A program made the position numbers and the translations under genes. Of a stretch of DNA of 64,000 bases, positions 21,088 through 33,262 are shown one piece after another. The stretch spans positions 20,102,344 to 20,166,343 of the forward strand of contig NC_059289.1 in the NCBI RefSeq assembly GCF_017591435.1, read 5' to 3'. Position 1 is the stretch's first letter, and each line of letters opens with the position of its first letter. The notes beneath the pieces were generated by a model that saw only the letters and a list, made by a program, of their open reading frames with translations, searched no databases and was not told the DNA's origin. The stretch comes from Portunus trituberculatus. Taxonomy: Eukaryota > Arthropoda > Malacostraca > Decapoda > Portunidae.

Positions 21088-22330
21088 TATGGCTTAAGAG
21101 TTGTGGTGGCGGCCGTTTTCTTAGTCCTTTTGCGCTCAGAGGCGCTGCCGGGGGACCTCTCCCGGCCCTTACTAATGGTGACATCCATCGATTCATCAAT
21201 TGTTAACTCCCCGGAGCTCGTCGAGAGGGAGCGAGCGTGTGAACTCCTTCTCGACGGCGCGGGAGCGGCGACGACATGAGAAGGGCGTTGACGTTCAAGC
21301 TTTGTTAAATTTAATTTATTAGACTTGTCTGTCTTCTCACCCTTACTGGGAGTACGAGAAATAGCAGACAGGTATGGAGCAGAGGAAGTTATAGGAGTAG
21401 AGGTTTTAGTAGTAGTAGTAGTAGATTTAGCAGATGATGAGGCAGAGGTTGAAGGGGAATCAGTGGTGGTAGATGGAGCAGGCAGCAGGTCGCTGAGGTC
21501 AGTCTGGATAGCAACAGTACACATCTTAGGTGGAGCCCTTACTGTTGAAGCGTAGGAGACGTTTGAAGCAGGCGCGGCCTGCGTCTGCTTCACTCGCATC
21601 CTTGCTTCATAGTAAGAGATCCTTCAGTAGCCTTAACCGTGCAGACCTCTTTCTCCACTTTCCACGCGGGACAATCGCGTGAAAAAGTGGAGTGAGCACC
21701 TTCACAATTACGGCACTTCTCTACCAAGGATGTGCACTGCTCCACAGAGTGGCCCTCTCCTGCGCATCTACCGCAGTAAGCGTGGGAAGACCGACAAGCG
21801 TTACCATGGTGACCATAAAGCTGGCACTTGAAACAACGGAGAGGATTCGGAATGTAGGGACGAACGGGAACCGACTCGTACCCTACATGAATCCTCTCTG
21901 GCAACTTAGCAGCACTGAAGGTGAGAATGACTGATGCTGTGCTCCTTCTTGTACCGTCAACCATTTTAGTAATTTTCCGAGCCTCAATGACATCCTGATC
22001 AGTCATGCAATCGACGATCTCGGTCGGTTCCATATCCACAAAATCGCGGTGGGAAGCGACTCCCCGACACGAGTTCATGGACACTGGAATCGAAGCCTCG
22101 ATCTCGATGTCATGAATGAACCGGAGCTTCAACAATGATTTGACTTGATTTACGTTAAGTGTCTGAACAAGTAGATCACCACTAGCAAGTTTTTCACATT
22201 AACGACATTTCCTATGTTACAGTCAATGACCTTCTTTATTATAAAAGAATTAACAGTAGACAGGCGGGTGTTCGTCTTGGAATGTAGAGTCACATACGTC
22301 GCTTTAGAGGGTCAATAGACAGTCTGGCAG
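21087..22330 (-). pseudogene. LINE copy A ORF1: Gag-like protein with three CCHC knuckles
   Basis: The legible segments are an N-terminal RRM-like region (VNSFIIKKVIDCNIG then SGDLLVQTLNVNQVKSLL, 22260-22100), then CFKCQLYGHHGNAC, CGRCAGEGHSVEQC and CRNCEGAHSTFSRDC (about 21850-21690), and a Ser/Thr-rich basic C-terminus (21599-21087) with an (ACT)n run near 21410. The protein would coat element RNA. A one-base loss near 22180, a TGA near 22310 and a shift near 21595 break it. The last codon is TAA, overlapping the ORF2 ATG as TAATG. The true N-terminus is not defined. Confidence 0.82.
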
Positions 22331-22771
22331 TCGGGGTCGTCGATCAGTGTCCTCCCTCCCTTACGGGGAGGGCAGGAAGGTCCGTCAGGCATGGAGGGTA
22401 CACCCCTCCTGCAGGAGGAGCAGGACACAAGTGGGAGGTGGTCAGGAGGAGTTACCTAATGTCAGATTGTCCTGCCAAACCACTCTAGGGGGCCGGACGG
22501 TGTTAATTCACCCCAAAAGCACGCTCACTGAGGCGGATCCTCCGTAGGTGTGAGAGGAAAGACAATCTGACAACCGGGCAACAGACACCTTCTGTTGCCG
22601 CTAAGGAGAGGACAGTGAAAAGGCAAAGCTAAAAACACGGGACAATGGGAAACCTAACTTTATTTGACTAATACCTAAGCCTGATGGGCGTACAAAAAAT
22701 CCACACAGAGGTGGGTGAAGGACAGAGCGCAGGACGACACGTGTTTAAAGCACGGTGTCTTGGCCGAGTCT

Positions 22772-22772
<1 letters not shown>
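22331..22772 (-). other. 5' leader of LINE copy A
   Basis: GC-richer non-coding DNA upstream (minus) of ORF1. The element's 5' base appears to lie at 22772, where minus reads CAGACTCGGCCAAGACACC directly after copy B's A-tail. No promoter motif is recognised. Confidence 0.5.
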
Positions 22773-22811
<39 letters not shown>

Positions 22812-22941
22812 GCCATCACCCTGTCTTGGGTATTAGGCCATTTATTTATTTTTAACTTTTTTTTTTAATTTCTTTTAAAATAAAGCCTTTTTTTTAACGT
22901 ATATACAGTTTTTTATTTATTTATTTTATTTATTTATTTTT

Positions 22942-22980
<39 letters not shown>

Positions 22981-23262
22981 CTTAACAGTAAGTGACTTCA
23001 CATATTCTCATGCACGCTTCATTCACACAGGATCCTATACCTATCTCAAAACTATTGTCCTTTGTCAGGGCATGGGGAGGGAGGATAAATCACAATCACA
23101 CAGGGTGGCTACGTAGTATCACTACGTATTGCATATATACATGAAGGGAAAACATTCACATTAGATCACGCAAAATTGGAAACATACACACTTTCATACT
23201 TTTATTTACATAAATATATAGAATAAATACATGGAATAAATAACATAATATATACACATAAA

Positions 23263-26200
23263 TCACAACTCTCTGATTAAATTGGCCTCAGTCAGGTAAA
23301 TCATCAGTCTATCGACCACATCCGGGTGTTCATCACCCAGGAGGGTGGTTTGCGTTAGCGGGAGGCCGCGACCCCGGCAATACGCCGCCAAGGGCCGCCT
23401 CTCCTCACGATAACGCACACAGTGAAGCAGGATGTGCTCGACAGAGAGAGTGACATTACAGCTGGAACACTGTGGTGGGAAGGCGTTGGCTATGTAGGGG
23501 AGCATGTGGGTGGGAGGGTGCAGCCCATCCTGAGGCGTGCGAGGACCACCTCCTCCCGCCTTGTGGGGCGATTGGAGGAGGCCCACTCGCCCAGGATAGG
23601 TTTGGTGGTGTGGAGGTGGAGGTTGTCCCAGTGACTCTGCCACAGGAGTTTTGCTGATGATTTAACAACTGAGAGACATGACTGCAGATCCCGACGGAGG
23701 TTCCACGCTCCCTCGAGCTCTGCAGCAGACCGAGCTAGCATGTCAGCCTGTTCATTCCCGCGTATATTGGAATGTCCAGGCACCCAAACCAGTGAGAAGG
23801 ATTTATGACATGAATTCAGCTTATTAATGATGTTGCCCTGGATTTCATTTGTATCCGTGCGGCCGGACTCTATTGCCTGAAGGGCTGACATAGAGTCCGA
23901 AAAAATGACAATTGAATTATGAATTGAATTTAAAGCATAATCTATGGCTTTGTCAATAGCAAAAATTTCAGCAGAAAAACCGATGTATGGGTAGGCAGCC
24001 GGAACCTGAGGGCACATTCACACGACCATACACTTGCACCCACACATTCACCTGTCTTGGAGCCGTCTGTGTAGAGATGTAGGGATGGAGGGAGGCCAGC
24101 GACGAGGGCTCGGAAGTGGTGTTGGAGCTCCACCTCGGTAACCACAGCCTTCTTCCCCTGAAGCCAGTTGATGTTGAAGGTGGTGGTGGGAAGTTTCCAT
24201 GGGGAAGGGTGGGCAGCACGAGCTGGTCCGCATCGTCCAGTCTCACGCCCGTTTGCTGGCAGAGCGTGTGTAGTCTGACTGAGACTGGACGGCGGACCGC
24301 ATTGTGGAGGTGGTGGTGCTGCCATATAATCTTGTTTGCTGTGTTACCGAGGGAGCTTTCCGAGCCGCTTTTATCCCATGAGATAAAAGGAGGGCGTCGC
24401 GACGTAGTTGTAGCGGTGGTGTATTGGCCTCAACCTCCATCCGCGCCACACGAGTGCAGCGCAGGGCTCCAAGACACATTCGCACACATTCATTCTGCAG
24501 TACATCCAATCTCCTCAGTGTTGGTTCCGACGCAGACCCATACACCAGTGAGCCATAGTCTAAATGAGAACGAATTAAGGACTTGTACACCATTAATAAA
24601 GATTTTCTGTCTGCTCCCCATGAAGTACCAGAAAGGTATTTGAGGACATTGATCTTTTACGACAACGAATGAGCAATTCATTAACATGAGTCTTCCAATT
24701 GAGTCTGCTATCAAAATGCAGACCCAAGAACTTGACTGAATTTTGAAACGGTATCGGTTGGCCTTGAAGAGTTATTTGCAAATCAGGTACGTTACGTCTA
24801 GTGAAAACAACACCGATACACTTAGCAACTGAAAACTTAAATCCCCATAATGAGGCCCAATGCTGGACGGAATCAAGAGCATCCTGAATCCGCCCGCTGA
24901 GAATTGTGCGTTAGGCGAGGAGTGCCATAACGCACAATCGTCGGCGTACAATGAGTATTTAAGATTCCTTGGGACGGGAGTTGTTGACAGAATATCATTA
25001 ATCATTATACAAAATAAAATGGGACTAAGAACACTACCCTGCGGCACCCCGTTCTCCTGGACGAAAACGTCCGAGATTACGTTACCAGGAAGCTTGACAG
25101 AGAATGTTCTGTCCTGAAGAAAATTATAAACAAAAATGGGCAAGTTACCTCTGAAGCCATGAGCGTAGAGTTTCATGAGGATGCCGTGTCGCCATGTCAT
25201 GTCGAAGGCTTTGTGGATGTCTAAAAACACCCCTATCATGAATTCTTTTTGGCAAAAGCCTCTGAAATGCAATGCTCCAGGTGTGTTAGGTGATCCATCG
25301 TGCTTCGGTACTTCCGAAAGCCCGACTGCTGATCACCTAACAGACCCTTCGCTTCTAAAACAAAAAGTAGCCTTCGCTTTACCATACGTTCCATGACCTT
25401 ACATAGACAGCTCGTGAGCGCAATAGGACGAAACGCACTGGGGTCCGTAAGGCGTCCAGTCTTTTTGGGGATTGGGATTGTGTGGGCGAAGTGCCAAGAC
25501 TGAGGAAAGTGTAGGTGGTCCATATTCTATTGTAGAGCGTTAATAATTTTGAAAGGGAGTGGTGGCCGAGATTTTGTAACATGATATATGAAATATTGTC
25601 TGGACCAGGACTGGAGCCTTTACAGGATTTCAGGGCAAAGAGGAGTTCATCCAACGTAAACTCTGTGTTGTAGTCTGAGTTTACGCCTCCTGTGGCAAAG
25701 TTTGGGACAGTGAGTTCTGCAGCCTCCTTCCTTGGAAGGAAGGTAGGGTCATAATAAGTTGTGCTGCTGGCCTGATGGAATTGGTGGGCTATGGCATTTG
25801 CTATTTCTGTTTTGTTATCAATTATAATATCATTTATTTTAAGGGTGGTGATAGGAATATATGGTTTTCTGTTATTTAAGATATTTATTGTTTGCCATAC
25901 TTTGGAGAGAGGAGTGGTGCGGTTAATAGATGATATGAATTGTCTGAATGAGTCTTTCTTTGCATTACGGATGACTTTCCTTGCCTGAGCCCTTGCCTTT
26001 TATAGGCTATGAAATTTGCTTGACTGGGCTGCTGGCTGAAGTACCTGTATCGTCTATTGCGCTCACGAAGTGCTTGTCGGCAATCCGTTGTCCACCATGA
26101 GACTCCATGCTTAGTGTAAACTGCAGAAGTCTTCGGAATACAAGCCTCAGCGGCGTGTAATATGGATTGTGTTGCGTTGCTGACCATCGTGTCAACGTCC

Positions 26201-26931
26201 TCGCCAGATATATCCACGTCGGCAACCCCACGGAAGGTTGCCCAGTCTGCTCTCTTGAAGTTAAACTTGGGAGGGCGGGGGGTGGGCGGGATGTCGCGTA
26301 CATAAGAGATGCAGATGGGCAGATGGTCACTTCCGTGGAGTCGTCGATGACTTCCCAGGAGAAGTCAGGAGTATACCTGGCGAGAGCAACGACAGATCAA
26401 TGGCAGACGCGTTACCAGTCCGATCATCTACACGAGTCGCACTTCCATCGTTCAGAAGACAGAGGTTTGTCTGTAATAAAATGTTTACTATCTGCTCCCC
26501 ACGTACACTTGACCTCTCACTTCCCCATTGTTGATGATGGGCGTTAAAGTCGCCAACAACTAGCCTGTTGCCCGGAAGCTGGCTAATAAGAGATGTAATG
26601 TCATCATCAACAATGGAGGTATTGGGAGGCAAGTAGAGGAACAGATAGCCAGATACGTGTCGTTGAATCTCACCCTGCACGCGACCGCTTCCAGAGGTGT
26701 ATTCAACGTCACTTCTGTTTGTGTCAGTGTTTTGTGTATGTATATAGCAACGCCGTGTCCCTCATATCTTCTATACGGATGGTAGTGTTTTAGCACTGCA
26801 GGATCAGGCTGATCCTGTAGTCTCGTCTCTTGTAGACAAATAACGGACGGCCTGTGTATGTTCACTAAAAGTGACAAATATGGATCTTTATTCCGAATAC
26901 TTCTGCAATTCCACTGTAACACCTTGAACAT
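23263..26931 (-). pseudogene. LINE copy B ORF2: endonuclease, RT, RNase H (multiple frameshifts)
   Basis: Same domain order and motifs as copy A: endonuclease from ATG 26931, YADD near 24945, and RNase H with FSDSMSALQAIES near 23895. The frameshifts in the endonuclease, after YADD and in the thumb fall at the same bases as in copy A. Private lesions are a one-base loss at about 25504 (GACTGAGGAAAG versus GACTGAGGGAAAG), one near 23512 (GGGTGGGAGG) and one in an ARAQARK-coding A run near 26000. Unlike copy A, the RNase H frame is open across the 23900 A-run. Confidence 0.87.
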
Positions 26932-27464
26932 TATGGCTTAAGAGTTGTGGTGGCGGCCGTTTTCTTAGTCCTTTTGCGCTCAGAGGCGCTGCCGGGGGAC
27001 CTCTCCCGGCCCTTACTAATGGTGACATCCATCGATTCATCAATTGTTAACTCCCCGGAGCTCGTCGAGAGGGAGCGAGCGTGTGAACTCCTTCTCGACG
27101 GCGCGGGAGCGGCGACGACATGAGAAGGGCGTTGACGTTCAAGCTTTGTTAAATTTAATTTATTAGACTTGTCTGTCTTCTCACCCTTACTGGGAGTACG
27201 AGAAATAGCAGACAGGTATGGAGCAGAGGAAGTTATAGGAGTAGAGGTTTTAGTAGTAGTAGTAGTAGATTTAGCAGATGATGAGGCAGAGGTTGAAGGG
27301 GAATCAGTGGTGGTAGATGGAGCAGGCAGCAGGTCGCTGAGGTCAGTCTGGATAGCAACAGTACACATCTTAGGTGGAGCCCTTACTGTTGAAGCGTAGG
27401 AGACGTTTGAAGCAGGCGCGGCCTGCGTCTGCTTCACTCGCATCCTTGCTTCATAGTAAGAGAT
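26931..27464 (-). pseudogene. LINE copy B ORF1, C-terminal part only
   Basis: The Ser/Thr-rich basic C-terminus (27443-26931) matches copy A, including the (ACT)n run and the TAATG overlap with ORF2 at 26931. All zinc knuckles are lost by the 5' truncation. Confidence 0.85.
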
Positions 27465-30361
27465 AGGGCATACAATGTAGCCTGACTGTTAATAAAGAAA
27501 TAAACATTCTTATGGAGAGGCGCCACAATATGGAGCGCCTCCAGTACAGCATACAGTTCTGCCCTAGTGGAAGACGTATGTGCAGGGAGCCGCCTGGAAA
27601 CCTCAGTGTCAATCTAGTGATTGGCAGAGATGTAGTTGCAGATGAACAGCCCACATCTAGACCTGCTGCCATTGACTGACCCATAACAATAAACATGAAT
27701 ATCCTGAACGTGTGGGTACTTGGACAATTTAGTCATGAACATGCCTTGCAGCACATGAGGGAGCCAGTCTCTCTTGGGCTGATGCAGAGAATGAATATCA
27801 ACACTGACACTGTGAGGGTTCCAGGCGGGTTGAAGCGGTGACATAACAACGTTAATGCAGGCCTCGGCTACACCTACACTTGTCAGTACTCCCAAGATCT
27901 TCCTCAGGTATGGTGTTGTAAGAGTCCAAGGATCATGATACGGGGGCGTCAGTGAACCCTTTAGAGAGTCAAAGCCCGTGCATAGTATCTGACTAGCTGT
28001 GCGACAAGTAATTTCCTGTAGGCTACCCTACACTTGATACTCGGCAGGTGCAGTTCAGCTCTGAGGACTTCAATCTGTGCAGTCCTCGGGCATCCCAAGA
28101 TTATCCACATGATTTAATTCTGAACAAGCTCCAGGGGACAGAGTTGGGTGGCACTAAACTGTATTAAAACAGGGGCAGCATAATCCATGAGAGACCATAC
28201 GACAGATATATAGAACATTCTTAGGATTAGAATACCAGCCCCCAGGCCCTTGTTTGCTTGCAGCCAAAGTGGTGCTAGCCGCGGCAGATAGAGGTCTCGA
28301 ACATATTGGACAGCTTGAAGGGACTTCCTGAAGCTCATCTGAAATTCCAGTTACTTGTGTGTATGAACTTTAGGGATGGGAACATTATTTACAGTGGACG
28401 GTCGATAGACCTTCCCTTTAGCTTGAAATTTTGTTTTACATACATTAATCACTAGTTCCATTTGGACACACAGCGCTGCCAGTTGTGACAAAGTTAAAGG
28501 GAGAACCCTGGGTGTGGGGCATTGGAGGAGTATGTCATCAGCATAGATGAGGACCTGGGTGCCCTGTGGAAAGGAACAGCGTGCAATTTTGTCCATTAAA
28601 ACATTGAAAACCATTGGACTAAGGACTCCACTGTGTGGTGTTCCAGGTTCAAAGACTTCCTCAGAGGAAACTGCACCTGGAAACCAAACCTGTGCTGTTC
28701 TACCATACAAATAGTTCCTGACCCATCCTAATAATCTACCTTTGACACATTTGAGAATGAATTCCTCCTTAATAATATCTTTGTTGGCCTTGTCAAAGGA
28801 ACCCTTGAGATCGATGAAAGCTCTGCAGGTAGCATCCTTATTTATAAGACACTCAACAAAACAATGACTTGTAGAATGGCCTTTTGGGAAACCATGTACA
28901 TTGCCAGAGAGTACAGGGCCCACCTTATACATAAGCCAGTTCAATATTACCCGTTCCATCATCTTACACAGATAGCTGGTGAGAGATATGGGGCGAAAGG
29001 TACCATCACCTTTGGGGGATTGGGATGATAATGCTGTTTTCCAAGAATGGGGAAGCTTGCCTGCAGTGAGAGACATGTTAAATAAGTCCAAAATAGGGTT
29101 GTCTACCTTTACCTCCAAGAGAGCATTGAGGATATCATAGGTGATGTCATCCTTGCTGTTGACTTGCCCAATTTGACTGTCGAGAGAAGTTTGTCATGCG
29201 TGATAGGCATACCTGGTGTTCCACAAGAAGGCCAAAGAAGGATGAGGCTTCCTTCCACTGCAGGATGAGTTCTCGTACCCTGCCTGCAGGATCAGGGTCA
29301 CACACCTGTCACCTGGACTTGCCCCGGACGCTGTTGATATAGTGCCATACCTCTTGGAGGGACCGGGTCCTGCGCACCTGGTCCTGGAAGGAGACCCAGT
29401 ACTTCTTTTCCTGCTGCCACAGATCCATGAGGTGTCAAGCCACGGTAACCATGGTATCCCATGACTCTGTGTCTGCTGGGTTGAGCTGCCAACGTCTCTG
29501 ATAGGCACCGAGTGTCTGTTGGCAGTTCAGAATCACAGCGTCTGTAGTGTAAGTCCAACGGCGTGAAGCATGGGCCCTTGCCAGAACTTTTGGAGTCACA
29601 ATGAAGCCTTTGATGGTGTGCAGCAGTCCATTGTAGTGCCTCTGCGTCAGCAAAGGAGCCCTTCACAGAAGCATACCACTCCACCACATGGACAACGAGG
29701 CCCTCTATCCTGGATGGTGACACCATCAAGCACTTCCTGGGCACTGCTGGGGCGGACTGCACAAGGAGGGTCGTCTCCAGGGAGAAGTGGTCACTCAGCA
29801 AGGACCTGACAAGAAAGGTTTCAACAGTATATGTTGGCATATTGTACATGTGTGGGTGCATGTTCCCAGTAAGCACAGCTGTATCTGTGGTGTCAAGGAA
29901 AGCCTTCCAGCGCACACCATTGGCATTGGTGGTGAGATGGCTTCCTAATTCCTTATGCCTGGCATTAAGGTCACCCATGATAACACTCTGCTCCTCAAGA
30001 ACATATTCAGGAAAGTTTGCAATTTTAAGGCACCAGCATGAATGTACATGTTTACAAAGCAAATAATTTCACCCAAAGTGTGTAAGCAAACAGTAATAAA
30101 TTCAATACCCTCAGTGACCCCCATTTCCATGAAATTAACTGGAATCCCATGTTTAATGTAAATGGCCATTCCCCGACATCTGCCATCACCACAACTGAGG
30201 GTGTGGGAGGCATAACCCCACAGCTCAGGCACCTGTGGCCCTACCTCCTGTAAGGCAATAATGTCAGGCTTATGGAGAAGGACATGAGAGTGTAGGTCAG
30301 TGAAGCAGGCATGTAGACCATTAACATTCCATGTTAGGGTGTGGAAAGTCTTACTGTTCAT
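27465..30361 (-). pseudogene. LINE C ORF2: endonuclease, RT, partial RNase H
   Basis: It starts at ATG 30361 with LTWNVNGLHACF, IIALQEVGP, RGMAIYIKHGI (endonuclease), MGDLNARHKELGS (about 29970) and LLSDHFSLET (about 29780). RT (29118-28351): GTFRPISLTSYLCKMMERV, AFIDLKGSFDKAN, GTPHSGVLSPMVF and VLIYADDILLQ with the catalytic YADD at about 28535. The thumb follows (28338-28114). RNase H begins with a YGSVNGSRSRCGLF block (about 27700; the usual Thr-Asp is changed, which would remove a catalytic Asp) and RAELYAVLEALH (about 27550), then is cut at 27465. Several frameshifts occur between endonuclease and RT (29300-29200). Confidence 0.82.
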
Positions 30362-31700
30362 TGCGATAGTGTTGGATCTGTGTCTTTAGGCCGTCTACAT
30401 CCTGTGTCAAGCGAGACACCTGCTCTGTCAGGATCTGTATGGCTACCATCAGATGTCACTGGTCTGGATCAGGGCTGGCAGTCTGGGTTGGATTTGGGCT
30501 GGAGCTGCACTTCTTGCGGTTGACCAATGTCCATTCACCTGCAGCGTCATCACAGTCTGCCTTAGGTGACTTGCTCTCTGAGGCAGGGGAAGCAGGGGCC
30601 AACCCTGAGGGGCTCCGCAGTTGTCGCGTGGCTTCCTTGACTGGCTTGGTGGGAGCATCCATCCGGTGAGGGTGCAGCGTCACCTGCACACTGCCCTGCA
30701 GCAATGTCCTTTTTCTTGGATGGGTCGCATAGGCTTTGCTGGCACATCACTCTCCTTGGTCCCACTGAGCACCGCTCACTGGAGATGGGGTTGGGGCCAC
30801 AGGGGAGGTCCCACTGCATACTGTGTGTTGCTGGTTCTTGAAGGTAGCAAACTCATTACTAAGAGCAGAGATCGTTGCAGAAAGGTTGTCCACTTTGGCA
30901 GCTAACGCACTCACCACCGCCATTAGCTGCTGGGTGGGGTCGGTGGCAGGCAGTTTCTGAGTGACGCCTGGCTGTGGCATTGTTTTTGAGAGGCACAGAG
31001 TGCACTGTAGCAATGCGCTGTGGCAAAGGCGGGAACATGGCATGTGTTGCCGAAGTGCTAGTGGTAGAGCAGGAAGGCTGGGACAGGTGAGGGGCAGCGG
31101 ACAAGAAGGAAGGCTTTGTCGCCCAGGCGTTGGTCTGGGGAGGTGGAGCCTGGCGGAACACAAGCCTGGGTCACTCACCTCATCAGTGGCAGGCTCTCTT
31201 TGTGGCCGTGGCCTGACGGTGCAGAGGGTGGAGTGGGCGTTGTGGTCACCCCCACAATAACAGCAGCAAGGAGAGATTTTGGTATCCTCCTTGATCTTAT
31301 CCAGGCACTGTGCTGACTTATGGGGACCAGCACAGTATCTACATCGAGAGGCAGACTGGCAACGCCATTCCTTGTGTTCCCAGCGACTGCAGTGGTGACA
31401 TAAATCTAGTTCCGGCGTGTATCGCTCCACACGCCGACGTCCAAGACTCAGGAGATGCACTTCACTGGGCACCTTCCCTGTTACAACTCCCAACAGTTGA
31501 GGCCTTGGCATCTGTCCCACCATTCTCCTCTTAAGCCCATGGAAGCAAGCTGGTACCTCAATATGGTTAACATTGATATGGGTCGACACACCATGTATAA
31601 TGACAGGGTGAGTGCCCTCCTTACCAGGGCACTCCATAACAAGGCCCAGGATGCCCTCACTCACCAGGGTGGGAGTCGGTGCTAACCGTGATATATGGCT
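30351..31700 (-). pseudogene. LINE C ORF1 with three CCHC-type knuckles
   Basis: The main frame 31664-30747 (305 codons) carries a VIIHGVSTHINVNHIEVP region (about residue 22), RRRVERYTPELDLC, then CHHCSRWEHKEWRC, CRYCAGPHKSAQC and CCYCGGDHNAHSTLC (about 88-150), a Pro-rich linker, and a coiled-coil-like AAKVDNLSATISALSNEF near residue 265. After a frameshift the C-terminus ends with SRLTQDVDGLKTQIQ and a TAA at 30351-30353. The stop overlaps the ORF2 start by 11 bases. The protein is a predicted RNA-binding component of the LINE RNP. Confidence 0.8.
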
Positions 31701-32241
31701 GGTTTCTTCCCTCCTTATAGAGTGGCTGCAGGTCCGGGTGTTGCTTCAGGAGGGCAGAGACCAGCTGAACAGCTCACTGGTCGTCTTCCCATGGCCAGTA
31801 GGGAAAAGCAGGTGGCGTCTTTGTTTATGGTCCGAGGTAGGTGCAGGTGCATGTCGACGTGAAGACTGGTCAGCAGCAGCAGTGTCTTTCCTGGGCAGGT
31901 GATGCAGGACGAGGCTCCTAAACGATCTCCATGTTCTCCAGGGCTGCTACATCTTCCTCCACCACAGCAGCATCCTCGACGGGCATGGTCCTTTGTGCTG
32001 GGAGCACGTGTTCCGCAGCCTTTGTTATGGCGCCGCGCATCAACAGATCCAAACACGGGCGCTTATTCTCAATTTCAAGGCCTATTTGTGGCTGGCAAAA
32101 CGGGCCTAGACCTCCCTCAGTAGCCAATGAGTAGGTGTGATCACTCCAAATCAATTCTGATTTTTGCTTGAAGAGGCTGCCACTCATGTAAACAAGCGGA
32201 GCGGGAAAATTCGTCCTTCTAACACAGCGGGTAGGACGCAA
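31665..32241 (-). other. Upstream part of LINE C (possible ORF1 N-terminus)
   Basis: An open frame 32241-31918 (107 codons, ending ALENMEIV) and a shifted frame 32056-31715 are conserved in the other palindrome arm (54908-55231, 55093-55434). They show no domain I recognise. By position this is the ORF1 N-terminal part or leader of LINE C. Confidence 0.4.

Positions 32242-33262
<1,021 letters not shown>

Larger units (their letters stand above)
16916..22772 (-). mobile_element. RNase H-bearing LINE, copy A (near full length)
   Basis: Minus-strand LINE of about 5.85 kb: 5' leader (22772-22331), ORF1 with CCHC knuckles (about 22330-21087), ORF2 with endonuclease, RT and RNase H (21087-17419), and a long A-rich 3' end (17130-16916). 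ORF1 zinc knuckles plus an ORF2 RNase H place it in the I group (I/Nimb-like) by architecture. It is inserted in the gypsy 5' LTR and abuts copy B at its 5' end. Multiple frameshifts, most shared with copy B, disable both ORFs. Confidence 0.88.
22773..27464 (-). mobile_element. RNase H-bearing LINE, copy B (5'-truncated in ORF1)
   Basis: Nearly identical to copy A from its A-rich tail to 27464, where copy A continues into ORF1 but this copy joins LINE C. It therefore keeps ORF2 and the last ~170 codons of ORF1 only, a classic 5' truncation. Observed differences from copy A are mainly 1-3 bp indels, a 14-bp-scale difference in the tail and a few substitutions. No target-site duplication could be identified. 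Confidence 0.88.
27465..32241 (-). mobile_element. LINE C (RNase H-bearing, zinc-knuckle ORF1), 3'-truncated
   Basis: On minus: an ORF1-proximal region (32241-31665), ORF1 (about 31664-30351) and ORF2 (30361-27465). ORF2 ends in the middle of RNase H at the 5' end of copy B. It is of the same general I-group architecture as copies A/B but clearly a different family. The first ~1.8 kb (from 30408 upward) also occurs inverted at the right end of the palindrome (54908-56743). Confidence 0.83.

Noticed and set aside
16916..27464. Considered copies A and B as a satellite-like tandem array
   Set aside because: Only two copies, with a different 5' end for each and separate A-rich tails; two LINE insertions or a local duplication fit better.
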